DNA from: Chrysemys picta bellii
Taxonomy: Eukaryota > Chordata > Testudines > Emydidae
Reading direction: 5' to 3'
Assembly: GCF_011386835.1 (NCBI RefSeq)
Contig: NC_088791.1
Location: forward strand, 129,246,943-129,310,942
Length of the DNA stretch: 64,000 bases
Shown here: positions 15,626 to 29,477 of the stretch, piece by piece
Layout of the letters: each line of letters begins with the position of its first letter
Position numbering within the stretch: the stretch's first letter is position 1
Translations under genes and position numbers: made by a program
The notes under the pieces: model-generated
What the model saw: only the letters and a program-made list of their open reading frames with translations
Databases searched by the model: none
What the model was told of the DNA's origin: nothing

Positions 15626-17544
15626 ACTAGAGGAATTTTTTTTAATCTTTCCCAGTGCAAAACGATTATTTATTCTTTTTAACAGAACTTTGCTGCTTAA
15701 TTGGTACAATGATGCATGTCTCATTTCCCAAAAGTCACTGGGTTTTGGTATTTTGTCCCCTTCACTGAATCAATGCAATAAACAGTTTTGAACAAAAATA
15801 AAAAAACCACAAACATAAAACACATAGTAAACATTTCACATTTAAATGTAACAATAAACACTTCCCAAATGATAGCCACTTAAGCACCCCCCTTTCTCTG
15901 TCAAACTACTATAAACAGATTTTTAAATATTTAGTAATTCACTCTTAGAAGCTTTTAAAAAAGGTTTATTTCCCTACATATTTTGCTCTTTCCTACTTGG
16001 AAACACTGAATGAAAGTTTTCTTGCATTTACATAGCTTCTTTCATCCACTTTACAAACTCCACTTAATAATTTGTACTAAGAGACATACATACCACTTTG
16101 CCCACCAAGGAATGCAGCAGCTGTTTAATAACACACAGACACAATACGCAACAGCTTAGGGCAGAAGTTGAGAGAAATACCATATTAAATTTAAAGGGTC
16201 GTATTATTCTCAGATCTACTACAAACACAAGAAAAATAACCCTTCTAATTTCATAGTTTACTTTGTTCTTTCCTGGTGATCATTTATAGTAGGATGTCAG
16301 CACCGGAGACAGACTAGGGTATAAGCCTTATAGACCCTTGCCTAGGGCCCCAGTTTCTTGAGTCTTGCGATTACATCAGAATCTCCACTTTCATTAAAAA
16401 AAAAAAAGAAAGAAAAATGCATTGTAAGTTTCTTGTCCATATGGTTGCAAAGGAAAGCTTGAATATTTAAACAAGAGTGAAATCAAAGCAATAAATATCT
16501 CCCTGCATCTGCAACACTAGCTCAGAGATGTGAACTGCCTCATTCATCCCAATGGTAAGGGAAGTTTAAGACCCACTGCTCTGGAGGACCCCACCAACAT
16601 CACCCCCAGTGGTGGACTCTGTGTGGCCCAGCCACCAAGTTGATTTCCCCAGCTGCCAGTGTAAATATTGGGAGGTCCTCTGCTTACTTGGGGCTTGGAG
16701 AGGAGGCCCCTATTACTACTCCTGGGGAGATAAGGAAGACTCATGTTGCTCTCCCTACCTCTCAGCTAAGAGACATGGCCTTCCCTGCTTCTGCCACTCC
16801 ATCTGGGGGATGGGCCCACAAGGCAGCCCATGTCATGATGTATCTAGGCACTGAATTCCCTTAATCCAGCCCCAGTCAGCACAGTTAACTGAGGCAAGAG
16901 CCTGCAGGGGAAACATAACATTATTTAAGCTGTTCCAGAAAAATTACTATAATTTAACAATATAATGTAAATTGTAAAATCAATGTTGTATAAGAGTGAT
17001 TAGCCTTTTTAAACAAGTATCTAGAATCTGTGATGAATTCCCTATCATAATCACATAAAGTAGAGCTGAGAAAACCCTCAACCTGAGAGCTATCAAGCCT
17101 GACCCCCTAAAGCGTGCAACACATTTCCCTTCATTATTCCCTCTTGTGTCTTATCTAATCTTTTGCTGGTGAAACTCCAGTGTCTTGACTACCTCTCTTG
17201 GGAGTCTGATCCCCTACCTAATTGCCTCACTCTTAAAGACATCTTCCCTGAGGTCCACGCTAGTTTTATTTTTAGCATTAGAACATTACAGTATTCCATC
17301 CCTTCACCATGTCTTGTAATGCAAGTCTTCTCCTTTCCTGATATTATTTCCTTGAAGATACTTAATTAATGTTATTGGCTTCCCCTACCTCAGCTTAGCC
17401 CTCTTTTCCCATAAGTATCAAGTCAGACCCTTCAATCTCTTTTAATCAATGCTATCATATCTAGTCCTATTCTGAACCTACTTCTTCTTATAATGCAGAG
17501 GCCAGAACTGTGTGTAATATTCTAGGTGCAATTATACCAGGACT

Positions 17545-17745
17545 ATATAAGAAAGGCAAGGTGAGTGAGGTAAAATCTTTTATTGGACTAACTTCTGTTG
17601 GTGAAAGGGACTTGCTTCCAATCTTCCTCAGGAAGAGCTCTGTGAAGCTCAAAAACTTGTCCCTTCGACCAACGGAAGCTGGTTCAGAAAAAGTTATTGG
17701 TTCACCTAGCGTGTTTTTCTCATATCTCGGGACCAACATGACTAC
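17545..17745 (+). repeat. Dispersed repeat related to the TTTTATTGGACTAACTTCTG family
   Basis: The text GTGAGGTAAAATCTTTTATT, then GGACTAACTTCTGTTGGTGA and a CTCTGTGAAGCTC segment, recurs in diverged form at 36955-37100 (TGAGGTATCTTTTAATGGACC and CAAGCTTTCGAGCTACACAG). It is non-coding and of class unknown to me. Confidence 0.55.
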
Positions 17746-19226
17746 TACAACAATATAAAGACAATAAAACAAACAAAAAAACAAGGCACGTTTTCTGCTT
17801 TACTTGCAATTTATATGCACAGAAATTAGTTTTTCAGATGGACCACAAAAGGAAGTAGGTGAGACAAATGGCCTACCCTACACCTGCAGGTCTTTCATAC
17901 TGTTTGTAGTATGTTACTTGATTTCAACTGAGTCAGAATAAAATAAAGGGGAGTGGGAAGAGGGTATATTTTGAATTTTAATAGGGATTCCTCATGTTAA
18001 TTAATATTTAATCGCTGCCTTGAAGTAGAATTTCTGGGTCACAGATTCAAAAACAGTCCAAGACCCCAATCCTGCAGTGAGATCTGTGTAGGCTAGCAGG
18101 CTCTTACACCAACACAAGGTCCTGATGAAGTCAGTGGGATCCTTGTAAGACTGGGGCCCAAGTCAGTAGTGATCAAAAGCAACTAATGGATTATGACTGC
18201 TCAGCAAATGAGTTTGTGTCTACCACATCACAGAAACCACCATCCGAATTGATTTCTTTGCTGATTGTCTCAATGAGTCCAAGAATTCAATGAGCACGGT
18301 GGGTGAAATCCTGCCTCATTGAAGTCTATGGCAAAACTCCCATCCACTTCAGTGGGGCCAGGATTTCACCCCAAGACTCTAGCTCACCCCTAGAAGTAGG
18401 ACCACGAAGGCAAGGCTGAGGCACAATAGTTTGGGGGGATAGAGCATCATGTAGGGAAGGCTTGCGCTGCTATTGCCTGTGTTGTAGCTGATACTGTTCA
18501 GTGCATTAACAGAAGACACTGGGTTTCAGCGCTGTCAGTCTGACACTTTTCACAAGCCCTAAACTCACTTTTTAAAAAGAAACAGACTTAATTCTTATCC
18601 TCCCTAACTCTGAGCCCAACCCCAGTTCAAGTATAAGTGCATTTACCATCATTTCATGACAAATCTTTGGGAAGAGGTTTGCCATGAGGCTCTCTTCTGA
18701 AATGAAACGGCTCTTTAAAGTGGGGCTACTTCAACAACCAGGTAGAAAGGGGTTAGATTATCTTGTCCATAATTAGGGTCAACATTAACAGGAGACATTT
18801 TGTCCCTCACCAACTCTCCCATGCCAGGGGGAGGTGCCTTCAAATTTTCAGCAAGAAATAGGAAGGTTTCTTTGGATTGAGAGAACATTTTGGTTTTCTT
18901 TGTTTCTAAGGCACCACCTCCACTCGTGATCCCCAGAGGTCCTCTCAGAGCCATCCTCCTCATCTCCTCTCTTCTTCAAATAAACCTTGAGATGGAAAAA
19001 CTAAAAGCATCTCTCTCTCCAGAGCTCGTCAGTGCCACTGCTGTTACCAGAGGGGGCCATTTACACAGCAAAGCAAGTAATTGTTCCTTTCATCTACAGA
19101 ACCCATTCCTTGTGGCAGATCATATGGTGAATGGGGACTTGAAGGGGCAATCAAAGTTTCTGCTCTCTCCTTCCATCCTTTTTGTTCTCATCTTATTTTT
19201 TCCCTATTCTTTTTTACCCTTCCCCA

Positions 19227-19568
19227 CATAGGTTCCGACCTCTAACGGCACCGGTGGGGGTTAGTCCCACACCCAACTTCGTCCCCTCCCTGCCCTTATT
19301 CAACTCCTTCCCCAAATCCCCGCCCCGGCCCAGCCTTCTCCCTTGAGCACACTCCTCCCCCCTCCCTCCCGGAGCTTGCTACAGCTGTTTGGCAGCAACA
19401 AGCGCTGGGAGGTAGGTGGAGGAGCTGGGATGCAGTGCACTCAGGGAAGGAGGCGGATGAGGAGGTGAGGCGGGGCGGGGAGCTTGGCTGCCGGTGGGTG
19501 CAGAGCACCCACTAATTTTTCCCTGTGGATGCTCCAGGGCTGGAGCACCCATGGAGTCGGCGCCTATG
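19227..19568. mobile_element. hAT MITE, ends CATAGG/CCTATG, near-perfect 8-bp duplication
   Basis: The element begins CATAGGTTCCGACC and ends GGAGTCGGCGCCTATG. The flanks are CTTCCCCA (19219-19226) and CTTCCCTA (19569-19576), which match at 7 of 8 positions. An interior inverted pair around GCTCCAGGGCTGGAGC forms a hairpin. It has no transposase and is a non-autonomous hAT. Confidence 0.75.
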
Positions 19569-19849
19569 CTTCCCTATTACCAGAAGAGGTGGCGGGTTGC
19601 TCAGCCTCTATTTGCATCTCCAGATAACCAGACCACGAGTGCCCTCCCACAGCCAAGCACTGCAACCAAAGCAATAGCTTGGGCTGTGCCTGAGCCCATC
19701 ACAGCCCTATATATATATAAGCCACTTCAATATAAATTCTACGGGGATACCCTGAGAGTAGGGATGGAAGCCTTCAAGGACCTGTCCATCACCTTACTTG
19801 CAGCGGGACCGCGGGAGGGAAGGAGGAGCATATTTCTAATGGTGGCCAG

Positions 19850-20040
19850 GGTGAATCTGAGATCATGTGATTTACCCAGCCCCCCACTGCTCCTTTCCTC
19901 TCCTCCTCTCAAGCTTGAAAATTCTCTGCCCCACGCCCTCAGAGGATGCTTCCATTGTAGTGCTTTCAGCTCCCCCTATGAAGGATTCAGATCCCAGATT
20001 TACACTACCCATTGGACCACAGGGCAGACCCAATATTTAT
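19850..20040 (-). repeat. Possible tRNA-derived SINE remnant
   Basis: On the minus strand the text near 20040 reads CTGTGGTCCAATGGGTAGTG, which resembles a Pol III A-box region of a tRNA-like SINE, followed by unrelated body sequence. The end is not defined and the assignment is tentative. Confidence 0.35.
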
Positions 20041-20819
20041 TAATGTTTAACATGCCTAAATTTCAAAGCCAAATTATAAAAATGTCATTTGGGAAAGTTA
20101 CAGTTTTAGTATGTTTAAGTAGTTTAATGCTGCATTGATGAGTTAAAACATCCTTTTCAAAGGGATCACATTTTACACTGATGTGCACTGAAGCACTGTT
20201 TTGTTTTAATTTGCTAAAAACTTTCAAAAACAGTCAGCATATGGGCCCCATTAAGTATAATGTGCATGCATTTTAAAGCAACAACAATTTTGAAATACTT
20301 CCTTTTCAGAACACTTTTATGGAGTTCAATATTTTGCAATACATATCCTCAGTATTTATGAATTAAGCGTTGCATTGCATCCTTTGAAGCTTAAGAATTA
20401 GCTATTGGTAAAACATTGTACATGTTGTTCACACTATTTTAGTCACAGGGATTGGTGGCTGAAGTTTATGGCTATGGTTAAGAAAGGGAGGTCACCATTT
20501 CAGGGAGTAGTTAACAAACAGACAACAACTTTCATATGGTGGCTTTTATTCCTGATGGGCCTTAAAAACTACGACATACAAGCTGTACACAGGGAACGTC
20601 TCATCGAACCCTAGAAACCCAGCCACTTCTGGGATGAAATGCAATAGTTAACTGTGCACAGCAACACTCTTGTTTTATCCAGTTCAAATTGCAGAGGGAA
20701 TGTAGCTAATCAGAATCTAATCACTCACACTGGAATTCAGCCAGGACACCAGGGCTAACACCTTACCACTCAAGAAAATTACTATGAGATTTTCAGTAGC
20801 AGTTTCTCATCAGAGGCTT

Positions 20820-22100
20820 GGGCTTTTTACATCAATTCTACATCTGTAGGGTAGTGTAAGCGGGGGAATGATCCCGCTAATCATGTGTAGAACTTTCCTG
20901 GCTTCTGCACTAGCCCGGTGAAGTGGGCTAGTGAAAGCATCTGAGTCCTCGCTCCCACTTCTTTTACCAAGAGGTCTGCCTGACCTTGAGGGCTCCCCTT
21001 CCACTCTCCTGTGTGGCAGAGTCCTCTAACCCCGACAAGGCTGGGCCCAGGATTCCTGGGGGGGCTCAACCCCCAACCTTGCTGTGGTCACCTAGGACAG
21101 GGGCTAGGGTGTCCCCACTCCGGGGTACTCTCTCTGCACTGGGCACCTCCCTGACCCACTGATTATTTCATACAATTTAAAGCAAATACAAGTTGTTTAA
21201 TTAACAATTAATTTAAAAAAAGAATAAGGAAAAATGGGAAAGGTTAAAGGAAAACACATCACCCCGCTCTGTGGCAGGGAACATTACAAACAGTGTCTCT
21301 GAACATCAGGGCACTTTGCAGTCTGTTCCTTGTAGGTCCCAGGTCTCCTTCTCAGGTCCTGGCTGTGCTTGCAGGGATGCTGCAGGTTGGACACTTGCAA
21401 TGGTGGTGGCCACACACCTCTGGGCTTTGGGTGGTGGGACCCTTCTTCCCAGCGTCAGCCCCACATTGGGTTAAGATCCCCCTCCCAGTCTGGCCTGCAA
21501 GGACCCTTGGCTAGGAGTGTCTTTCTGCACTGGGCCCTTTTCCCAAGGTCCCCCCTTGGCTGGCCCCAGTTGCTCACCACACCTGGCTCTGTGGCTGCAG
21601 CTCTGCTCCCAGCACAGGATCTGCTCTCCCTGGGCTGTGTCTCTGGCTCTGTGGCTGCTTTTCTGGCCCCTCTGGATCTGGCACAGCTCTGCTCCCCAGC
21701 TCAGCTTGGGCCCCTGCTTTCTCCTTAGCTCAGCCCCACTCTGTCTGACCCAGGCACTTCCAACTCACATGGAGGAGGGGACCCACCCTGGCCTCCTGAC
21801 TCCCTAATCAGCCTGCCCGCTCTGTCAATCAGGCTGACCTGGAGCATTGGCCTCTCCCCATTGTTCCTGGGGACTGTCAGTCTCAGGGTCCTGATTTCCC
21901 ATCGACCCTTTCCCTTTTAGTACTGGGAGCTAGCCAACCAAAACACCCCCACTGAATGTTAGTAAGGGGGCAACAGTCCCCTCACAATAGCACTACAGAA
22001 CCCCCTAAAATCAAGCTGAGTCTTTGGTTCAGTACAGATTCACCGGAGGAAAGTGTGCCCCCTGCTGGCTCACCAACACCATTATCTGCAGTGCCTCACA
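20820..22100. repeat. GC-rich unclassified repeat, possible solo LTR or composite element
   Basis: A 1.3-kb block has sharply higher GC content than its surroundings and several CTGGCTCTGTGGCTGC-type internal repeats (about 21580-21660). An AT-rich segment at 21165-21260 interrupts it. I see no reverse transcriptase, integrase or other domain in any frame. The open frames around 21271-21807 are low-complexity Leu/Ser/Pro/Trp strings. The block could be a solo LTR or an old composite; I did not find flanking duplications. Confidence 0.35.
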
Positions 22101-24517
22101 TCTCACACAGTCCATTTCTGCTTAGATTGTGAGGCAGGATCACAATACAGAGAAGATATTAGAGCCATTCATATTTAAAGAGATGCCAAGATCTTCCTCA
22201 ACTCAGTGCTTTGTATCCAGTGATAAAAATCAAAGAACGAACTATGGTGCATTCTCGATGAACCTCTGTTATCATTAACAGGGATTTTTGTAAACTAAGT
22301 TTATAGACTTGGCAATGCCCAGTTGCCACCCCTACTGAACACCATAGGTTTTAATTTTATTTATTTTGGTGAGTCCCAGGTCCTGTAAGGGCAGCTTATA
22401 GGAAACATATGTCCCCAGTTTATCTTAGGCATATAAAATGCTAGTGTGTACATTGTGGCTATATGCTACCTCATATTTGTTCCATTAAGGCAAATTCCTT
22501 AAAACTTTTTTTCCTGTTTATACTAAAGAGCACATACTCAAAATCCCGATAATAAAGATAAAGTTTAAAATTACTGTTGCCCACATCTTAACCGAGTGTA
22601 ACTAATGAAAACCCCTGTTTAATTGATATAATTTTGGACCTTCGTGAGGCTGAGTGAAATGGAAACTGAGCCTGTATTTTCCCCTCTTAACCTTGCAGCA
22701 GTGTTAAGTGCAGGGCGTACCATTACAACCTACATCTCTTCCATGCCATAAGGGAAAGCCAACATGTAGGCAGAGGACAGCAAAAAGTTAGACACACAAA
22801 TTCAGCATTGGTATAAACTGGCACTTTGACTTCAAAGGCAGTTACAACTGCTTACAACAGGAATTAAGCTGGGCCCTTAAGTTTGCACTGATTGTGTATA
22901 TAATGATTTCCACCGTTTTACAGCCTGTAACTCATTCTTTGTAAGATGAGAGGGTGGGAGAAGCAATTATATATGGTTGAAGACTCATTTGCTGTTTTTC
23001 CATGGGGTCCATTAGTTTCTTTGAATAATTTCCTTGGGCACTGATGAAGATTGTTCAAGTACAGCTGGGGATAAAACAAAGACAAGTAACATAGGAGACA
23101 CTAAAAGAGACCCCCAAAAGTATTAATTATAAGAGTCACCCATGCTGTAAAGGTATTAATATAGGATTGGTGCATTCAGTTTTGGAATAAATAGATTCTA
23201 TTATTTTTTTTTTTATTTTTTTAAGGAAAAGTAAGTTATTACAGCAAGAACATCCATTCTGTCTCTCTCCCCCAGCCCATAAATAGTACTTGGTCACATG
23301 AGTCCTTGTAATTCAAAAGACTGAGTTATGCCTGAATAGCCTTGACTTGTAAAGTTCCTTCCAATGCCTTTTCCAGTGTCAGGACTTTGCAGTTAATGCA
23401 ACTTGTACTAATTTTTCCTTACTACAACTGTGAAAAATCTAATACCTTTAGAATGATCTGAAAAGAGCTTACACAGAACAAAATCCCCGTTTAATCTTGG
23501 CATATTAAGAGATCTTTTCTTTGAACAATATATTTAAAATGCTATTTTCCCCCAAAACATTTTTTTAAGCAAAGCTCCAAAAGAAAAAAAAAAAGTTGGG
23601 ATTTAGAGCCACATATTCATTTGTGGTTTATGAATCTTGGCACTTTAAATTGCCAGAATTGTTAATGAACCTATGGGCTTCCTATGGCACATTGTGGCAA
23701 TAAATCATTACCTTGTTTACCAAAACATGTCAGGTTCCATGGGATTATGTTAAAAAACAATGGAAGGCCCAGGCCCAAACCTCTTTAATGGAGAAAAGGA
23801 AGTATGAGTAAAATGTCACACAAAATTTATTTTATTCAGTCACTGCCCTAGCCTACCCCTCACATATACATATATCATATACTCCCAATTTGCTTTTGTT
23901 AAAAAAATATTAAGGCATGTGCTTGCTCCCTTTTTCTATATCTGATCTTCCTGACTGGGTGATCATTGTATGGCAGCCTGTGTAGTTACAGACCCAGCTA
24001 TTGCCATGAGTCTGTTTCAGTGCAACATTTACATATCTACTATGCAGCTGATAAGTCTCTTTCTTGAACAATTGCATTATAGAAACTTAAATGAGCACAA
24101 AACATATGAGGTCTGAGTCTACATAGTTGGTGGACCACTTGCAGTGGCACTGCCAATAAGGAACAAAGCCTGATTTCATTGAAGTCAATGGAACTTTAAT
24201 TTCAGTGGGCCCAGAGTTTGGCTGCAAATACACTGGGACATTAAAATTACGAGTGCAATTATTGAGAGGCAAAACACCCTTAGCTCCCATTGACTTCAGT
24301 GGGAGTAGAAGGGTCTCAGCATCTTACAGCCTTCCCCCCAGTCCCCTATATGTGAATTATCCATTAACTATCTTCATTAAATATAACTTATATAAGCCAT
24401 CTCAGAAGACCTATATTTTAGAGCCCTGTGATCTAAGTCCTTCTTCTCCTTTTGGTACAATATTCAAAACAAGATAAACCCATAAAAAGAATACCAAACG
24501 CAAATTAAGGACATATT

Positions 24518-24690
24518 CACAAGATTAAGCAATAACTATTTAGGGACTTTTTTCTGCCAATCAGATGCAGTTGTCAATTTTCCATGAATAAAACAAACAA
24601 ACAAACAAGGTGTGTGATCAAAGTATCATGCTGTATGTTCACGCTGGGCTGACTACCCTCTCATTTACAACAGTGTAAATGGGAGTCTGG
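24518..24690. repeat. Left copy of a diverged direct repeat pair
   Basis: CACAAGATTAAGCAATAACT and GCCAATCAGATGCAGTTGTC, continuing through GATCAAAGTATCATGCTG, recur at 26042-26205 in the same orientation with scattered substitutions. The pair is offset by 1524 bp. It is either two insertions of one unclassified repeat or an old local duplication. Confidence 0.8.
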
Positions 24691-26041
24691 TGCAGGAAAA
24701 GAGTGAATGTGCCCCCTAATCAGGGTTTAAATTTAAGGCAATAGGGAGTTCCATACAAAGAACAAGGGGGGAAATTTACAGCTGAGCTGAATTTGAGACA
24801 AGAAATTCAGGTTCAGACAAGATTTGGCCATTATAACTATACTTCACAGCCAATTATTTTTGACCTTTTCCAAAACAAACAGTCCTCAATAAGGACGACA
24901 TATAGCATGTGACAAATCTGAACGTTTTCCAAAACAGTGATTGAGTTATTGGAGTATGAAAAAATAAAACGCATCTGTACTATTTATTTCATGCCTTGAA
25001 ACAAAACAAGCGAAACACTGACATAGCTGGCTAATCAGAAACAGTTGGGAAGATTGTCTTTGGAGTCTTCCAAGCTTTTCACTGCTGGATTGAGAAATCA
25101 TGTCCTCCTTAAGGCAATCGTTTTGAAAAGTTATGACACACAGTGGAGGGACTTGGCTTAGGGCCATGAATTATCTGCACGTGGGACTCCAACTGACATA
25201 AACGGAAGATGCATACACAAAGACAGAGCAGCACATGGCCATTTCAATAAAAGGGCCATCTTATCCATAACTACTCGTGATGCAAGAAGAGAATTTAGTG
25301 TCAATGGGAGCTGGATGTAGATGGAAACAACATGCCCATTAGAAAGAGCAACTAGGAAAACTCACTCAAAACACACACCAAATGTCTTTCCTAATGCCAT
25401 TAGGCAGGAATGCCCTAAATAAAGCTTCTTCTAACACCTCTCTAACCCCAGAACAGATAGAACCTTGTGAGAGTGGGAAAGTAGTTAGTTTGGACAGTGT
25501 CCATCAAAGAATTCGCTCAAGACAGAATAGCTGGAGTAGGCACAGAAAAAAGCTGTTCCTTTTCCCTGTTACTCTTCAACATTATACTAGATCCTCCACC
25601 ATAAAGATCAGGTGCCACTGTGAAGTAGCAGATATCAAAATTACATACCGGAATGAGTTGAATTTGATAGAGGCAGACTGCATCTTTGGTTGCTTACTAA
25701 CATTAAGGATACCACTCCCAATCTGCTAAAAATCAGTCAGTCATTAATTACTGTAGAGACAAAGTAAAACTGGAATGACTCTAAAGTCATGCAGCTAATA
25801 ACAAAAGTCTTTCCTGTGCCAATCTCAACAGATCTTTCAGCCAGGTTAAACAGAGTACCTCGGCATCTGAATCACTCCAGACCTATTAAAAAGTACCTAT
25901 CCTTAACACGGAGGACTTGTCTTCTGTGGGACTATGCATGAGCAAATGGATGACAGAATCTAGCCCCCAATCTCTTCAATTTGTGCTTAACAGCAAAAAT
26001 TTTATTTTCTTGCCCATTTCATTTTAAGGAAATACTGAGTG

Positions 26042-26205
26042 CACAAGATTAAGCAATAGCTATTTAGGGATTTTTTTCTGCCAATCAGATGCGGTTGTCA
26101 ATTTTCCATGAATAAAATGAAAAGAAAAAAAAAATGTGGATGATCAAAGTATCCTGCGGTTATGTTCACACTGTGCCTGAGTCATTTACACCAATGTAAA
26201 TATGG
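26042..26205. repeat. Right copy of the direct repeat pair
   Basis: Partner of 24518-24690: CACAAGATTAAGCAATAGCT, then GCCAATCAGATGCGGTTGTC and GATCAAAGTATCCTGCGG. It ends in CATTTACACCAATGTAAAT, matching CATTTACAACAGTGTAAAT in the left copy. Confidence 0.8.
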
Positions 26206-26664
26206 AACAATGGGACTGAAGTCAATGGTATCACAAAAGGTTAAAGGAGGGAAAAGCAGAACAAGTGGTTTTAACTTGCTAGCTTTAAATCTTTTTTCTC
26301 ACTGAACCAATATACTATTTTACAGAGGATAATACAGTACATTATAGATGTACTGAAACTGGAAAAGAATATTTAATCCGATAATAAATGAAGAACACAG
26401 TCGTGGGCATTGTGATGGATGGCTACACCTGAATTTATGGTCTGCATATTAATATCCTTATGAATTATATATGATATAAAATTTCCTCTCTCGAGCATGA
26501 GCTAGAGATTTTCTGTAGACAAGGACTTCCTGAAGGCCAAAAAGGAGGCGTCTAGAAAGAACAACTTCAGGCATGCTCCAAGAATGTAGACAGAAGATAA
26601 TATAGTGGGAGACCAACACCACAAGGGGCATGCAACACAGATGAACTTGCATATAGTTAAGTAT

Positions 26665-26857
26665 CGGGGGTAGCCGTGTTAGTCTGTATCTACAAAAACA
26701 ACAAGGAGTCTGCTGGCACCTTAAAGACTAACAGATTTATTTGGGCATAAGCTTTCGTAGGTTGCATGCGAAGAAGTGAGGTTTTTACCCACAAAAGCTT
26801 ATGCCCAAATAAATCTGTTAGTCTTTAAGGTGCCACCAGACTCCTTGTTGTTTTTGC
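26665..26857. repeat. Head-to-head palindromic copy of the AGACTAACAG repeat family
   Basis: The left arm carries GGAGTCTGCTGGCACCTTAA, AGACTAACAGATTTATTTGG and GCATAAGCTTTCGT. The right arm is its near-perfect reverse complement, ending in GGTGCCACCAGACTCC. The centre is a short unique spacer around GCGAAGAAGTGAGG. A GGGGGTAGCCGTGTTAGTCT segment precedes the left arm. Confidence 0.85.
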
Positions 26858-28666
26858 GTATAGTTGCCTTTCAGGGTAGGTGCAGACCTTTGGGGAGACG
26901 AGAAGTGCTGGTTTTCCCAGAGCAACTGGCTACAAACTGGGAGATGAGAAAAATTATGCTTATGTGAGGAAGAGTAACCAGAAAGTATCCACGAAACTGG
27001 CAGTGTCATGGTCACAGAAGTGGCTTGAAGGGCCTGTATTCCATGCTCTAAGAGATACCACCAATGTCAGGAACGCGGATGTGTTAATACTGTACCATCA
27101 ATAATTCTTTCTGGTTGGGGGGGGGGGGGAAATCCTTTACATCACTGACATCTAGTATTTGCACCAAGCTCAAAATTACGGATTACAGAAAAAGGAAGTG
27201 AACTGAGAGTTTTCTGATTGCCTTTCCATGTCATTCTACACTCTTTTTTAGTTGGTGATTGGAAGTTTCTTATTACTCAGCAATATTGCTAAAGTACCAA
27301 GGTTTCATACTTGGCACAAGGTCATATTGAAATTATGAGCACTTGAATTGCTAGCCTATGAAAACATACAGTATTGAACTCCCAATAGTTTGAAATGTAG
27401 GTTCCCTGCCCCCAAACAGACCTGGATTTCTGGAGTGTCATTTTCTTTTTGTGATTGTTTGCATTGGTTATCACACAACTAGGTTTTCTATTTGCCTTTT
27501 TATATGGCATCCTACAACATCTATGTGTGCCAGTCTATATAACTTGATGATTTTTTTAATACATCTTATTTATGTTCTGCATAATAAAAAATAATAATAA
27601 TATGAAACACTCCTAGAGACTAGGGTAATTACTACATTTCTCATGTGATTCAAGCCAATCAGTTTTTGACTTTGTGCTGCAACATAACCTGAGATGTGCT
27701 AAAGAGTCACAGAAGTACACAGAATATCATGTCATATTGGCTGATAACTTTTCATATGGCTGTGGTATTGTTTTCCTATATTAAAATTAATGTATTGTAG
27801 ACAAACCCAACTTATTTTCTCACTGACTTTTACTGCTACCTGATCTGTTCATTCCTTGAACCGTCTGTTGAAGTGTGTTACAGGTTGGCAATTTCATAAC
27901 AAGAAGTGGGGGGGGAGCACATGTAACATTTTATGAGCATGCAGTGCAAAAAGAAAGTAGTCCATAGAAACCTATTATGAAAAAGCACATATATAATGGA
28001 TTTTTTTTTTTTTACAGCTGCTTTGCCTCACACATTTACTCTTTCTGATGTCCAGGAAAATAAATTAAGTTTAAGTCTGAAAAATGCATATTACTAAGAA
28101 GAATGAATAAGTTATTTATGCAATTAAAATGTGGTTAAAGCAAATCCTCTCTCACCCTTGAAGTATTAACATTTTTCAGTTGATTAAACTATTTAATAAA
28201 CTGATGTTGCCCTCTAGTGTTCAAGTGGAGCTTCAAAATACTTCAGAAATAGAAGAATGATCCATACAAGTTATGCAATGGCTTCTCTTTTGTACCTGGA
28301 ACAAAATGAATCTGGTAGACTGCAAGCAGTTTTTAGAAACTAAGAATATTTTTAAAATAACTTGTTCCACTTCTTGTGGATGCTCAAATCTCAACTCTGT
28401 TTCCTTACCATATTGGTCACTGCCAACATGCAGCTTATTTCCATGCGTCTACTGTTAAAATGTCAAATGTCTGTTTACTATCTCATTTAGATGCAATGTT
28501 TTAAGATTGTATTTTTAGTTACATTAACCTACCACTTGGGCCAGAGCCAGAGCCCAACGCATACTGTGTCTGCCAACTATCAGCTTCCTCCAAAGAGAAG
28601 ACTATCCCAATTAACACCCCCTCCCCACCTGTCTCCAACAATCTCCTTACTACAATAGAGACTCAG

Positions 28667-28961
28667 GGTACGTCTATACTTACCTCCGGGTCCAGCGGTA
28701 AGCAATCGATCTTCTGGGTTCGATTTATCGCGTCTTGTCTAAACACGATAAATCGATCCCAATCGATCCCGGAAGTGCTCGCCGTCGACGCCGGTACTCC
28801 TGCTCCGCGAGAGGAGTACGCAGCATCGACGGGGGAGCCTGCCTGCCGCGTCTGGATCCGCAGTAAGTTCGAACTAAGGTACTTCAACTTCAGCTACGTT
28901 ATTCCCATAGCTGAAGTTGCGCATCTTAGTTCGAAGTGGGGGGTTAGGGTGGACCAGGCCT
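28667..28961. mobile_element. CpG-rich unclassified DNA-transposon-like repeat
   Basis: The block begins AGGGTACGTCTATACTTACC and ends near GTGGACCAGGCCT. Inside are two inverted pairs: CGATTTATCG/CGATAAATCG, and TTCGAACTAAGGTACTTCAA with its complement near TTGCGCATCTTAGTTCGAA. It is far more CpG-rich than its surroundings. I found no clear target duplication, so the class is uncertain. Confidence 0.5.
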
Positions 28962-29477
28962 CACACTGGGAACTTCATGGCTTTAGACAGCCGCTCCAGC
29001 AAGTGAGCTAAAAGGGAGCCTCCTTCTGGCCCAGACAGTAAAAGCTAAGCTCTTTCCACAGCATGTGTATGAGTAAATTGTCTGTCACTAAGAGATATGC
29101 AAATAGGGATTATTATTAAACACATATGATGTATTAACAAGGTCTGTTGACACAGACCATATTCAAGACTTCAAATACTGACTGTCCTTTTAAAAGGAAC
29201 ATAGTCAACTTCAAATCTAGTCAGCCATCTTAAGAAGAAAGTTAGAAGTAGTTTCAGGCACTACTGCTGCTCCCATGTCCCTCTGACTATATTTATTATT
29301 TCACAAACACATTTTCCAAATATGTTTTCCCCCCATATTACTTGCTAAGAGTCTCATATAAATAGTGGGAAAAAAATAAACTGATTGCAGACATAGTGTT
29401 GTCAACTACACAAAGTGAGCTGATAAAATGGAAATGCTGTTCTCTCTCTAATATTTTTCATTTATCATAATCTAAGG

